From assembly GCA_002989075.1 (NCBI GenBank), contig PSQN01000015.1:496001-560000 (forward strand): a stretch of 64,000 nt of DNA, read 5' to 3'. Below, piece by piece: positions 21,585 to 32,102 of the stretch. A program made the position numbers and the translations under genes. A model generated the notes under the pieces. It did no database searches. It was not told where the DNA came from and saw nothing but the letters and a program-made list of their open reading frames with translations. Each line of letters opens with the position of its first letter. Within the stretch, counting starts at the first letter, position 1. This DNA comes from Arthonia radiata. Taxonomy: Eukaryota > Ascomycota > Arthoniomycetes > Arthoniales > Arthoniaceae.

Positions 21585-23502
21585 ATGGCTCAGCTCCGCA
21601 GCAATCATGACAGGCACTCCCTTCTCTCCCCACGCGTCTTGCTCGTTGTGCTATGGACACTGTGCGCATCCACACTTGCAGCGTCCGGCAAGACCGCCGC
21701 GGACTACTATGTCAAATCACTACCTGGCGCGCCTCCAGGCGATCTGTTGAAGATGCACGCCGGACATGTGGAGGTATCAGCCAAAACGCACGGCAACCTG
21801 TTCTTCTGGCATTATCAGAACAGACACATCGGAGACAGGCAGCGGACGGTGATATGGCTCAATGGCGGACCGGGATGCAGCAGCATGGACGGCGCGCTCA
21901 TGGAAGTCGGCCCGTATCGAGTAAGAGAAGGCGGCAACCTGGAGTACAACAACGGTAGCTGGGACGAGTTCGCGAATCTACTCTTCGTCGATAATCCCGT
22001 GGGAACGGGTTTCAGCTACGTGGACACGAATGCCTACCTACACGAGCTGGAAGAGATGGCCGAGCAGTTTCTCAAGTTTCTCGAAGAATGGATGCGCATA
22101 TTCCCTGAATACGCAAACGACGAGGTAAGCCGCAGCCAGATACCTCAACATGACCAGATTACTGACACATGCATTTCAGCTCTACATCGCCGGCGAATCC
22201 TACGCAGGCCAACACATCCCACACATCGCGCGCGCCATCCTCGACCGCAACGCGCACCTCTCCTCCAAATCCGTGCCCTGGAACCTCTCCGGCCTGCTCA
22301 TCGGCAACGGCTGGATCTCCGGCCCAGACCAATACCCCGCCTACCTCAAATTCGCCTACGAAGAAGGGCTCCTTCAGCGCGGCTCCCAGACCGCCAGATA
22401 CGTCGAGGACCAGCAGACCACCTGCCTCAAGAAGCTGGCGAACGGCGGCGGCAACCATGTCGACGAGCCTGAGTGCGAGGGTATACTGGCGACCATCCTG
22501 GCGGAGACGATGGACCACAGTAAGCCCAAGTACGAGCAGTGTGTCAATATGTACGACATACGCCTGCGCGACGACCAGTCCTGCGGTATGAATTGGCCGC
22601 CGGATTTGAAGACGGTGACGCCGTATCTAGGCCGCGAGGACGTGCGGCATGCGCTGAATCTGGACCCGCAGAAGAACACGGGTTGGCGTGAGTGCGCCGG
22701 CGCGGTCTCGGACAGCTTCAAGGCGAAGAACTCGACGCCGTCTATTAAGCTACTGCCCGGCATTTTGGAAGAGAATATCCCCATCATGTTGTTCAGCGGG
22801 GACAAAGACCTTATATGCAACCATATTGGCACGGAGCAGCTCATCCACCGCCTCGATTGGCTGAACGGCACTGGATTTGAGACCGATCCCGGCTCTGGTG
22901 TGTGGGCGCCGAAGCGAAATTGGACGTTCGAAGGCGAGCCGGCGGGCATCTACCAGGCAGCAAGGAACCTGACGTACATACGCTTCTTCGACAGTAGCCA
23001 TATGGTGCCGTTTGACTACCCGCGGCGGTCGCGAGATATGCTGGATCGCTTCATGGGTGTTGACATTGGCAGCATCGGAGGCGAGCCCACGGACTCACGC
23101 ATCGATGGCTCCAAAGGCAAGGAAGTCTCCGTTGGCGGCCATCCAGACTCAGACAAGGCAAAGGAGAAACAAGCGGGCAAGGTCAAGAGCGCAGAGACGA
23201 AGGCGTACGTAAAGAGTGGTGAAGCGGTCCTGTTTGTGGTAATTGTGGCAGCGGCAGTGTGGGGCTGGTGGGTATGGAGGCAGAGGAGAAGAGCCAGAAT
23301 GGGCTACATGGGCGTAGACGGAGGTGGACGCGACGACGGTCGAGGAGACTTGGAGGCAGCGGACTTCGACGAGGCGGAGTTGGATGATCTGAGCCATGTG
23401 AATGGCCATGGAAACGGTGTGGAGAAGAGATACGACATTGGAGATGATAGTGATGACGAGGAGAGTGGAGGCAGTTTGGATAAGGCCAACGGAAGGCGAT
23501 AG
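21585..23502 (+). CDS. KEX1: Pheromone-processing serine carboxypeptidase KEX1
   Basis: Golgi carboxypeptidase that trims C-terminal Lys/Arg after Kex2-type cleavage of secreted precursors. Exon 1 (21585-22124) gives a hydrophobic signal sequence ([14 protein letters not shown]), the oxyanion-hole motif [20 protein letters not shown] and [16 protein letters not shown]. An intron of 55 bp (GTAAGC...TTTCAG, 22125-22179) joins in phase to exon 2 (22180-23502), which starts [18 protein letters not shown] with the catalytic Ser of GESYAG. The catalytic Asp is in [14 protein letters not shown] and the His in [17 protein letters not shown]. After a hydrophilic stalk comes one membrane span, [17 protein letters not shown], and an acidic cytoplasmic tail ([10 protein letters not shown]). 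About 620 residues, the normal size. Type I membrane topology and every catalytic residue are present. Confidence 0.96.
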
Positions 23503-25143
23503 TCAAGACTGGGTCGGTATTGATACTGGATTACACACGCATCACGATTGGGTTCTGTCAACCGCAAGCTTCGATCTTCCTTTCCCTATGCAGGCCTGTC
23601 GCTTGCTGCTCATTCAGGTTATGCCGCTATCTCCTCATTGATCTCCAAAGCACGCTTTCCATGCTACTCGACCTATCATCAAAGAGGGCAATCGCATGTA
23701 CCTCCCACTTCATGGCCGAGCGTCCACGGAATTGATACTCTACCTCTTCGTAATTCCTTTTACCGGCCATTTGCCGGCACTCCTATAAACGAATAAACTC
23801 GTCTACGATTATAACTAGTATCGATGCTCTACCGAAGCATTTGCGCTGACGTTTCCCCCTAGCTTGACCATCAGCGCAGCCCGTATCACAGTTTCCACCA
23901 CCCATTCCGCTCATATTTATGTCTTACGCTCAAACCAAGACGCTACCAATGCGCGATCCTCGCACCCAGTTCAGTGACAAGTTCTGCCTTACCCAGTGTG
24001 CCAGTCACAATAACTTCATACGTGCTTTCTAGGTCTTGGCTTTACCTACGTCTATGGATGACAGTGCACTCGGCCATCGCATACTAACCTCGCGTACTGG
24101 ATAGACTTTACGTGCTTTAGGATAGCTTAGTATGCACCTTCCGCATCCCCTCGCCAATGTCGTTTATACAATGGAGGTCAGACAGCCTTCCCTACGTTGC
24201 TGCGCCAGGCTTCAAATCCCCTGATCTCCAAGGTGCCAGTTTCTGAAAGATCGCGAGCTCAGCCTCACCAATGTCGCCTCTCTTTGGCGTATGGATGGGT
24301 ACGTAGTCCATATCATAGACCCGTCTGGACATTTCAGTGTGCAGCAGTGCCGCCGCCGTAGCTATGATAGTTACAGCTACCATAGTCTTCTTTCCACTCA
24401 AAATGGCAACAGTGCGACATCGACTCGAAAGGGAAAAGTGGTTGGTACTCCTTCGGCGTCGCAAACGCTGCCTCAGTGGGCGGCTCGTCACTCCTTCTGC
24501 CACAAGACGGGCAGTGCTAGAGTATTCTTATTAGCTGAGTGCTGGGAAGGACATGGACGCTACGGAAGACGCCGACTAGATGAGCACAGGTCTAAGGGTG
24601 TTGTTGCTGATAAAAGGAAGCAGTAATTATGGGGGTGAAGGGTCGGCGTGAAGGAAATGCGTGTGAACGTAGGCTAGTAGGCAGGCATCAGGTAAGAGTT
24701 TATGAAAGCGTTTTAGCAAGGATTTGGCACAGGCTCGCGAATTAAGAGATGCAACATATGTTTCATGTCTTCCTGACGCATCTGGGCGATTGAAAAACAG
24801 TGATGACGGAAGATGTGGCTTTGTGATGCATCTCATTCGTCTTCCTGGGTCATATCCCTACCTAACCTTTGCTCTTCCCCTTGCTTCCGGCGCTCAGTAT
24901 CTTACAGTCACTTGGATGACTACGGCTCGACCTCAATTCGGTATTGTCTTGCCCCTGTCGTTGATGTGACGCCATCGACGTATAACGTGGCTGCGGCTGG
25001 AGACCTTCTAGCATATCGGGTATGCATGCGCGGTGTTCCTTCGTAACACCATGGTAATATGGTCGCAGTCGCCAGTCGACGTGAACTGCGGGTTGTCTCG
25101 CTTCATCTTCTTATTTTGGAGAGATCGCCATGCGATGAGTTCC
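23503..25143. other. Intergenic, possible small gene on the minus strand
   Basis: A minus-strand frame at 24192-24503 contains a short hydrophobic segment (MVAVTIIATAAALLH) and a plausible tail (DIGEAELAIFQKLAPW) and could be a small membrane protein, but no family is recognised and flanking exons were not found. Nothing else is supported. Confidence 0.3.
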
Positions 25144-26217
25144 TCACTTCTTCCCTGGCGCCCTCCTGGGTTTGCACTCATCGCCAGAGATGGGGTGCAA
25201 CATGATCTTGTTCACGCTGTTCGGCTGGTGTCCGGTAAAGCCCTTGCTCCAGTCGTAGCTGCATGCGTACGCAAACACCATGCCGTTGCGGTTGAAATCT
25301 GTGCTCGCGATCGTCTGTCCGACTTCGGGGTATCCCTTCAACCGATGCTTCGCGTCCTTGTCCCAGAAATGGAACGTACCATCGCTGCCTGCCGTGCTGA
25401 AGGTGCCTTGTATGGGGTGGAAGCGGATGGAGTTGACGGCGAACACGTTAGCGATTGATGGCTGATTCGCAGGTGTGATGCGGTGGCATTTGAAGCTGAA
25501 ATTCGAACCTGCGTCTTTTTCTTCGACGTATTGGATCGCACATCGTCCCTCGATGCTCCCAACCGCGAACCCAGTTGCGTCTGCGAAACAGCTCACCACT
25601 CTTGTCTGCCACTTAAGCGGAGATTGTTGGCTCTTGTAGAACTTCTGCGGCTCGTTGAGATTCACCACATTGATCCATCGGTCCGCCGTTGCAACCACAA
25701 GTAGCTTGTCCTTGCTATCCATCGAGTAGACCCGATCCTGTGTGTCAATCGAAGCCACCGGATTCGAGCTCCTCAGATCCCAGTATTTGAGCTTCTTGTC
25801 CCACCCTCCCGTCACTAAGACGTCTGTTCCCTGCACGTTGCAGAACTGCACGCACTTGATCGGCGCGTCGTGTGCTGCTACCTGCTGCCCTTGCCCGTTA
25901 CCGCCCAGATCTAGCATGCGAACAGCTTTGTCTGCTCCTGCACCGAACACTTTCGTTCCGTCTCTGCTCCAAGTAGTATCTAATACTGGGCCTTCGTGCT
26001 GCAGCATTGTCTTCGCGATGCTCTGTCCATTGCTGTCGATTTCCCAAATACGGACTTGTTTGTTCCACGACGCGGCGGCGAGAAGTTCAGCTTGAGGAGA
26101 AAATCGAATGGCGCTGATGCTGTCGTCTGGGCAGTCTTTCACTTCAACGTCCTTTGAGATATCACCGACCGCAGAGCCACCACTTTGAGCAGCGGGTGTG
26201 CTGCCGAACAGTGACAT
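25144..26217 (-). CDS. RAE1: mRNA export factor RAE1/Gle2 (WD40)
   Basis: A single-exon 357-residue seven-bladed beta-propeller that links mRNA export to the nuclear pore (partner Nup98/Nup116 GLEBS motif). It opens MSLFGSTPAAQSGGSAVGDI, reminiscent of nucleoporin-like N-termini, and then runs through WD repeats: ISAIRFSPQAELLAAASWNK, LDTTWSRDGTKVFGAGADKA, VLVTGGWDKKLKYWDLRS, VSCFADATGFAVGSIEGRCA, VNSIRFHPIQGTFSTAGSDG, then FHFWDKDAKHRL. The VGSIEGR and NFSFKCHR blocks are characteristic of Rae1/Bub3-class propellers; the size and the KGFTGHQPN tail favour Rae1 over Bub3. The C-terminus ends in a basic RRAPGKK. Confidence 0.95.
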   Translation of the reverse strand: MSLFGSTPAAQSGGSAVGDISKDVEVKDCPDDSISAIRFSPQAELLAAASWNKQVRIWEIDSNGQSIAKTMLQHEGPVLDTTWSRDGTKVFGAGADKAVRMLDLGGNGQGQQVAAHDAPIKCVQFCNVQGTDVLVTGGWDKKLKYWDLRSSNPVASIDTQDRVYSMDSKDKLLVVATADRWINVVNLNEPQKFYKSQQSPLKWQTRVVSCFADATGFAVGSIEGRCAIQYVEEKDAGSNFSFKCHRITPANQPSIANVFAVNSIRFHPIQGTFSTAGSDGTFHFWDKDAKHRLKGYPEVGQTIASTDFNRNGMVFAYACSYDWSKGFTGHQPNSVNKIMLHPISGDECKPRRAPGKK

Positions 26218-28606
26218 GGCGTTGCGACGGCGAAGAGGACTGGGGAGGTCGGAAGGAGGCGGTGCTAGGTGACCGGAGGTTTGAGAGTTGTTGAATCCAA
26301 AATTAGACGTGTTGGCGGTTGAGATTTCGGTTGGTGTTGTGAAAGAATGGGCTCGCTTGAGGCTTTGGTGGGGTCTTAAGGGCGGACTCGGGAGGCGCCT
26401 CGCGTCACGTGCGTCGTTTGACGCGTCAAGTCGATGAGGTGATGCTTGTTAGATATCTCGGCGGGCAATACAATGCAGCGTCGACGCGTGAAGATGGAAT
26501 CGCAATGCTTCAAACAAGGTGAAGCGTCAGGCAGAGACATCGAAAAGGCCCAGAACGGGTTAGGCAGCGGCCGGACCATGCCAAGATTATTCGCACTAGC
26601 ACCGCAGAATTCGCTCTAAGGCATAATTTTCATCCTCCACTACTTTCTCCTCTTCTCTTTCCCAACGACCCTTGCTCGACAAGCCGCATTCAAAGCTCAC
26701 AGGCAGAAAGATCATCTCCGGATGTCTTTCACTAAATCACGCTTTGGGAGAAAGTCCCCGGACATCCGCCGGCAGCGTACGCACCGTCTTGCGACGACCG
26801 CCCGCTGTACGTCGGAACGTGGAAACACGCCGCCATAGAAGCAGCTTCACGGCAAAGCGGCTCCATTCGCACCGCTGTGCACACTCGCCACGCTCTTCAT
26901 GACATCCGCCTGCATCGTTGCCGTTTGTACTCATCAGGAGAGGTCTGTGGCAAGCTGGTCGTACGATCTGACCCCGAAGCGGATGATGATATGAGTCTGC
27001 TTCACCCGGCCTTCGGGTTGGGTCCCAAGCTCTGTGAGTACGCCGGCAGTCCGCATTCATCGAATGGTGAGGAGGCACGGCCAGGAGCTGAGCGGGGTCT
27101 TACGAGATCACTGTTCGGATGAGGGATAGGGTTCAGGCTCTCTGCGAGTGTGCTAGAGGCGGTGTAAGCAGTTGATCTCTGATCGGCTGGTCCATCACCA
27201 TTCGTCGAAGTCGATAGTCATGCGGTTGCTTGATGTCCGTCTCTTTGAGGCAGCTCAAGTTACTCGACGGGGCTTATTCTCGAGGCAAGGGTACCGTTCA
27301 CCTTTTTTCCCAGGTCCGCAAGGGCATCGCTACTTGTCTGATCAACAGGATGGTGTTGCGCCTACGCTTGGTCGAACAAGCCGGACCTATGATACAAAAC
27401 GCAGCTCTGTTCAAGTGATGACAAAAGCAAAATAGAGTCAAGCACAGAGGGCGGCGGCTCAAAGTCCTGCTTCATTGTGGGTAGAGTTCGTGTCTGCCCG
27501 TTGACGAGCCATTTGCCTACGACGGTATCTGATGAACATCCTGCACAGCATTGTCTATATTTGTTATGATGTATTTGAGCACGAGTCGCATTCATCCTCC
27601 TTGAGGAGCTGAAGGGCACGAGTAGTGTCTGTCTGTATCTACGCGTCACACACCTCACGGGAATGGTTCGAGAAATGGATGTTGAGGTCGCGCTCGATTA
27701 ACTGTACATCACTTTAAAGATCTTCGAGTATTGTCTCGGTTCGTCCGGTGTACTTGCCTTGCCATGGACCTCCGGTAAACGGCAAGAACGACTACGAGAC
27801 GAGCAGTCGGTACGTCCTCACGTGCTGTCTATGCCTGGCCGTCTTTCAAGAAAGGTATTCAGCGCCTGCATAATCATCAGACGCAAGCCGTAGCGGTTTT
27901 CGCGACAATGTTGGCGTCCGTTGAATCCTGCGAGCCTTCCCAAACACCGATTGCGCTGTCGAATTATTTGCCTAAAATAGCAGGTGAAGATATGCTGTCA
28001 GGATTCATATTAAAGTCGACTCCTCCGCCCCTTTCTCTCCACCTTCGCAAGCGTCAAACACAACCCAAAATCCACGACAGCGGAGATTTCGAGGTTTTAA
28101 TTGCCCAGACTTCTGAATTACCCCACCTTCCAAAAGGCCCCTAAACATGTCGGGAAGAGTCAGATAGGCGCTCTGGACCTTGCAATACTGTAATCCGTAT
28201 CGATTGTGACTTTCTCGGCCAAAATACACCTACTTCATCTCATACATGCATGGAAGCTATCTGTGTAATCTATCTCAACGAGCTGCCCGTAGAACTCAAG
28301 ATGTACGTGATGTTCATGATTCCTCTCTGCATGCGGGCTATCTACGCTCCTTGCACATTCTGGCCACGGAACCGTCCCCGGGTTCTGAAACCGCGCCCTG
28401 GTAGTAAAGACTTGGCGGCGACTAGGAAATGAGAGACAGTGGCCAAAGGTAATTGCTTTGCTTGTCATGACTATGCGGCTCAATGGACATCAAAAGCATA
28501 TGTATTTGTCTCTTTCCTCACGATGGTGCTCTTGCTCCTCAGCCCACGGTCTATACCAGTTCATTTCTTACGCTCATTGTCATTCATTTGAAATCCATTC
28601 GACAGC
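26218..28606. other. Long gene-poor spacer
   Basis: 2.4 kb with only short, mutually overlapping frames. Upstream of RAE1 it contains its promoter; upstream of 28607 it contains the promoter of the secreted-protein gene. No repeat, RNA gene or element recognised. Confidence 0.45.
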
Positions 28607-30472
28607 ATGCTGTCCCTTCCATTCATTACCGCATTCGCATGGGCGACGCTAGCCGTCGCCGACCTGACAGACACGTCTTTGACGAAGAATGCTGACTCTC
28701 TCAAACTCGACTTCGAGTTCAACCCAGTCAAGGCAGCCTACTGGACGGGTTACCCGCATCACCGAAGGACCCCATTCGCCCTCTCTTCCTCTGGCAAATC
28801 AGCCTACCTAGCTTACCTCGACAACCTCGAGACTAGCGTCCATGTCCAACAGGTGGATCCCGCTACCTTTGCTGCAGTAGGCACTGCGACGACCATCGAT
28901 AACGTGAAGGAAGCTGGTGGCTTGGTGGCCCACGATGACGGCTTCGCTCTGCTTACTAACGTAGTCACTGGTACTGGCACTGCCAGCACGACTTCCCCAG
29001 GCAGCACGCCTATCCCCGTTCTTTACCGTTACACCAATGGTCAGCAAACGTGGAACACAACACTCGGCGGCCCGGGTGTGCATGAGAAGGACGGGTCATC
29101 GATGTCCCCAGATCTTAATGGCGACCTTGTGTACTCCGACGCCGCGAAGCTGTACGGCGCCTATTTCGTTGTCACCAACTACGCTGGCTTCGGCGCTGGC
29201 CACTTCGGTGACAGCATCGAATACGTCAATGACGCCGGCGAGCTCCAAACGAACAATCCTGCTGCTAGCTCATGGGGATGCAGCCACAACACCGGCATCG
29301 CCTTCGAAGCAGCCGACGAAACTCCATTCGCCAGTCTTTGCTCCGAAGACCACGGATCCATCTGGCTGAACACAGCAACGCAAGGCATGAACGGAATCAA
29401 GGTCTCCAACGAGAACACCACCAACGGTGCTGGCGGCGAGGCCATGAACGGTATGTCTGGCTCCTACAGCCAACTTGCGCGCATGATCGGCAACAGCAAC
29501 TACATCTTCTCCTGGGTCTCCCGTGGCTCTGTGAACCTCGTCCCAGACACCTGGATGGGTGGCAACAACGTGCAGTCCTCCAACCGCACCAACAACCGCA
29601 ACGTTGCCGTCGCCCTCATGTCCGAAAAAAACACCCTCGTTGGCCCTCAGGCTATCTCCCAAGCTGGCGCTCCATCCGGTGACGACCAAGTCAACTGGAT
29701 CACCAAAGGCACCGCTGATTGCTCCAACGTGCACGCCGCGGCCTTCGATGGCACCACCGCTCTCCTGACCTGGGAGGAGATCGCCGACCCCTTCTGCGAG
29801 TTCACCGCTATGGGCTGCCGCGGTGCCTTCACCGGTACCAAGTTTCAACAGGTCGATGGTGCTACTGGTGCTAAGCTGGGTCAGCCGGTCTCTGCCATGG
29901 ACGCAACCATCGCCGGTGACATGGTGACCATGCCCGATGGCCGCATCTGCTGGCCCTACCCCAACGTCGCGTGGGACCTTTCCAAGAAGGTCGGGTACCA
30001 GAAGGCAGGTGCCGCCAGCCCCGCTCCCCTGGGCACCGTCACGTCCATGTCTTTCGCTTGCATGGCTGGCGGCGCTGGTACTGGCAGCAACACTACTGCT
30101 CCAGCTGATACGCCAGCGTCTTCTTCAGGCGTTCCTGCTGCTCCTGCTTCCTCCACTGAGGCCGCCGCCAGCGCATCGTCCGTTTCCGCGCCTACACCAG
30201 CTGATGCGTCTCCAAGCGCCGCTGCTGTCAATACTGGCGCTGCTGCTCCTGTCCCTGCGCCATCTGCTGCTGCTGGCAACGGTCACTCAGCTCAGCCACC
30301 CACAGCTGCCGCCGGCAACGGACCTAGCGTCCAGCAGCCATCGACCGGCTCAGCTGGTACTGGAGCCTTGACTGGAAGCAAGCCCAGCTCTGGTGGAAGC
30401 TGCAGTGCTCGCAAAGCCCGCAAGGCTCGCCGTCATGCCGCACGCAAGGCGCGCGCTGCCAAGCGCGCTTGA
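28607..30472 (+). CDS. Large secreted protein with mucin-like region and basic tail
   Basis: A single 621-residue frame. A classical signal peptide (MLSLPFITAFAWATLAVA) precedes a globular domain of about 460 residues rich in Gly, Asn and Thr with several probable N-glycosylation sites and conserved-looking blocks (SSWGCSHNTGIAFEAADETP, ADPFCEFTAMGCRGAFTGTK, ICWPYPNVAWDLSKKVGY). The repeated GD/N and W-containing strands suggest a beta-propeller-like fold, which is an inference. Residues about 490-600 are Ala/Pro/Ser-rich (mucin-like, probably O-glycosylated). The end is unusual: one Cys then a run of Lys, Arg and Ala (KARKARRHAARKARAAKRA) to the stop. No GPI signal. Function unknown. Confidence 0.85.
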   Translation: MLSLPFITAFAWATLAVADLTDTSLTKNADSLKLDFEFNPVKAAYWTGYPHHRRTPFALSSSGKSAYLAYLDNLETSVHVQQVDPATFAAVGTATTIDNVKEAGGLVAHDDGFALLTNVVTGTGTASTTSPGSTPIPVLYRYTNGQQTWNTTLGGPGVHEKDGSSMSPDLNGDLVYSDAAKLYGAYFVVTNYAGFGAGHFGDSIEYVNDAGELQTNNPAASSWGCSHNTGIAFEAADETPFASLCSEDHGSIWLNTATQGMNGIKVSNENTTNGAGGEAMNGMSGSYSQLARMIGNSNYIFSWVSRGSVNLVPDTWMGGNNVQSSNRTNNRNVAVALMSEKNTLVGPQAISQAGAPSGDDQVNWITKGTADCSNVHAAAFDGTTALLTWEEIADPFCEFTAMGCRGAFTGTKFQQVDGATGAKLGQPVSAMDATIAGDMVTMPDGRICWPYPNVAWDLSKKVGYQKAGAASPAPLGTVTSMSFACMAGGAGTGSNTTAPADTPASSSGVPAAPASSTEAAASASSVSAPTPADASPSAAAVNTGAAAPVPAPSAAAGNGHSAQPPTAAAGNGPSVQQPSTGSAGTGALTGSKPSSGGSCSARKARKARRHAARKARAAKRA

Positions 30473-31083
30473 GGGTTAAGGAGAGCTTGAGGGGGTCTGT
30501 ATTCGTGAGGTGTGTTTGGTGCGGTAAAGACCGATTCTTGGGGTCGATGTCACTTACGTAGGCATTATCAGCTGTTTGCACAGCTGGGAGGTAGATATTA
30601 CCTCCCCAATTGATGTTCTGTTTCGCTTATGCCTCTACTCTCTTGGTTCACCCTATTTGACCCTTTCAGCATCTCATCTCGCCCTTGATGTTCCACTTAC
30701 ATTCGTTCACAGGGCAGATACGCTAGTCGACTAGATCGCGCAAGCTCACCGCCCGAAAGTCGCGCTTTCTTCCTTCGTCGAGCGTTCTTAACAGTATGCA
30801 TAATGACGATCATCGAATCCTACAGGAGCTGCCCCACCTCGTAGCAGGAGATGCACCTCTATTTCACCGAGAGCACGGAGAATTAATCCATGTCGATGCT
30901 TTTGTACTTCCCATGACAGCTTCATGAAACGCTGTCTATAAGAGCATAGACACCTGAGCTTGTTAACCACGAAACGCTCCACACATATCTGCGCCATCTT
31001 CTATCCTCAGCACTCATCCCCTACCGCTCCATCCTACTGACTATCCCACTTACCACTCGCGACTGCCCAGCCCCACCAACGAA
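30473..31083. other. Intergenic
   Basis: Spacer upstream of the HD-domain gene. Nothing else recognised. Confidence 0.5.
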
Positions 31084-32102
31084 ATGTCCATCACCGACCG
31101 TCTCCCCACCCAAACACTCGGAGGCGTCCCCATCCCAGACACCCCCCTCATCACCGCCGCTCTTACCTTCGCTGAATCCTACGCTACACAAGCGACCTAC
31201 AACCACCTGCTGCGCTCTCTCCTCTTCGGCTTCATCATCGCGCCGAAACTCTCCCACTTACGAGAGCGTGACGAAGAGGTGCATGCGGTGGCGGCGATAT
31301 TGCATGACCTGGGATTTCCGCTGGACCAGCCGCCGCATAGTGAGGTCGTGAGCGGGAGTAAGCGGTTTGAGGTTGATGGGGCCAATGCTGCGAGGAGCTT
31401 TTTGAGGCGGGAGGGGGTGGAGGGGGGGTGGTGAGTTTGCTTTGTCCTTTGCTATGTAAGGGATTTTGTTGTGTGGGGGATGGTGTGTGGTTGGGCAAGG
31501 GGAGAATCAGGAAGGGCACAGTGGCAAACAGCAAAGCTAACAGCAATAACGCAGGGACAAACACCGCCTTCAACTCGTCTGGGACGCCATCGCCCTCCAC
31601 ACGCACGGCAGTATAGCGCTCGAGAAGGAGCCCGAAGTCGCGGCGACCACCTACGGCATCTGGGCGGACTTCCGGGGCCCGGATCGCGTACCGGGTCAGC
31701 TGTTGACGTGGGAGGAGTATGATCGGGTGGTGAAGGTATGTTTTTTTCCTTCTCCCTATCTCCTCAAGCTCCCCTAAACTCCCAGCAAGACGACGATTCT
31801 CTATCGCTCATCGCGACTGATCCCTACCGGCGAGCGGACGGCGTAACACAGGTAGTGGGAGTAACTGACGCACCCAGGAATACCCCCGCCTCGACCTCAT
31901 GAAACACATCAAAGAGAATATGCTGCATCTCTGCCGGACGAAGCCGCAGACGACGACTGACAATACGGTGGGCGAGTGGGGAGACAGGTATCTGGAGGAG
32001 ACGGAGTACGACAGGAAGCCGCATCTGACGCAGAACCTGCTGGAGACGTGCGGGTTAGACGAGAGGGAGAATCGGATGCGGGAGAGAGAGACGAAGAAGT
32101 GA
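31084..32102 (+). CDS. HD-domain protein, cyanamide-hydratase (Ddi2)-like, three exons
   Basis: Exon 1 (31084-31430) carries YNHLLRSLLFGFIIAP and VHAVAAILHDLGF, the H...HD metal-binding signature. GTGAGT intron 31431-31554 leads to exon 2 (31555-31735) with DAIALHTHGSIALEKEPEVA and the IWADFRGPDRVPG block. A GTATGT intron (31736-31877) leads to exon 3 (31878-32102), ending MRERETKK. All three junctions keep phase, giving about 250 residues, the usual size. Enzymes of this group hydrate cyanamide or related nitriles to ureas, or act on other small substrates; the actual substrate is not fixed by the sequence. The protein has no signal peptide, so it is likely cytosolic. Confidence 0.85.

Noticed and set aside
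28235-28483. Small minus-strand frame upstream of the secreted-protein gene
   Set aside because: No family, no start context, and an overlapping plus-strand frame of similar length.
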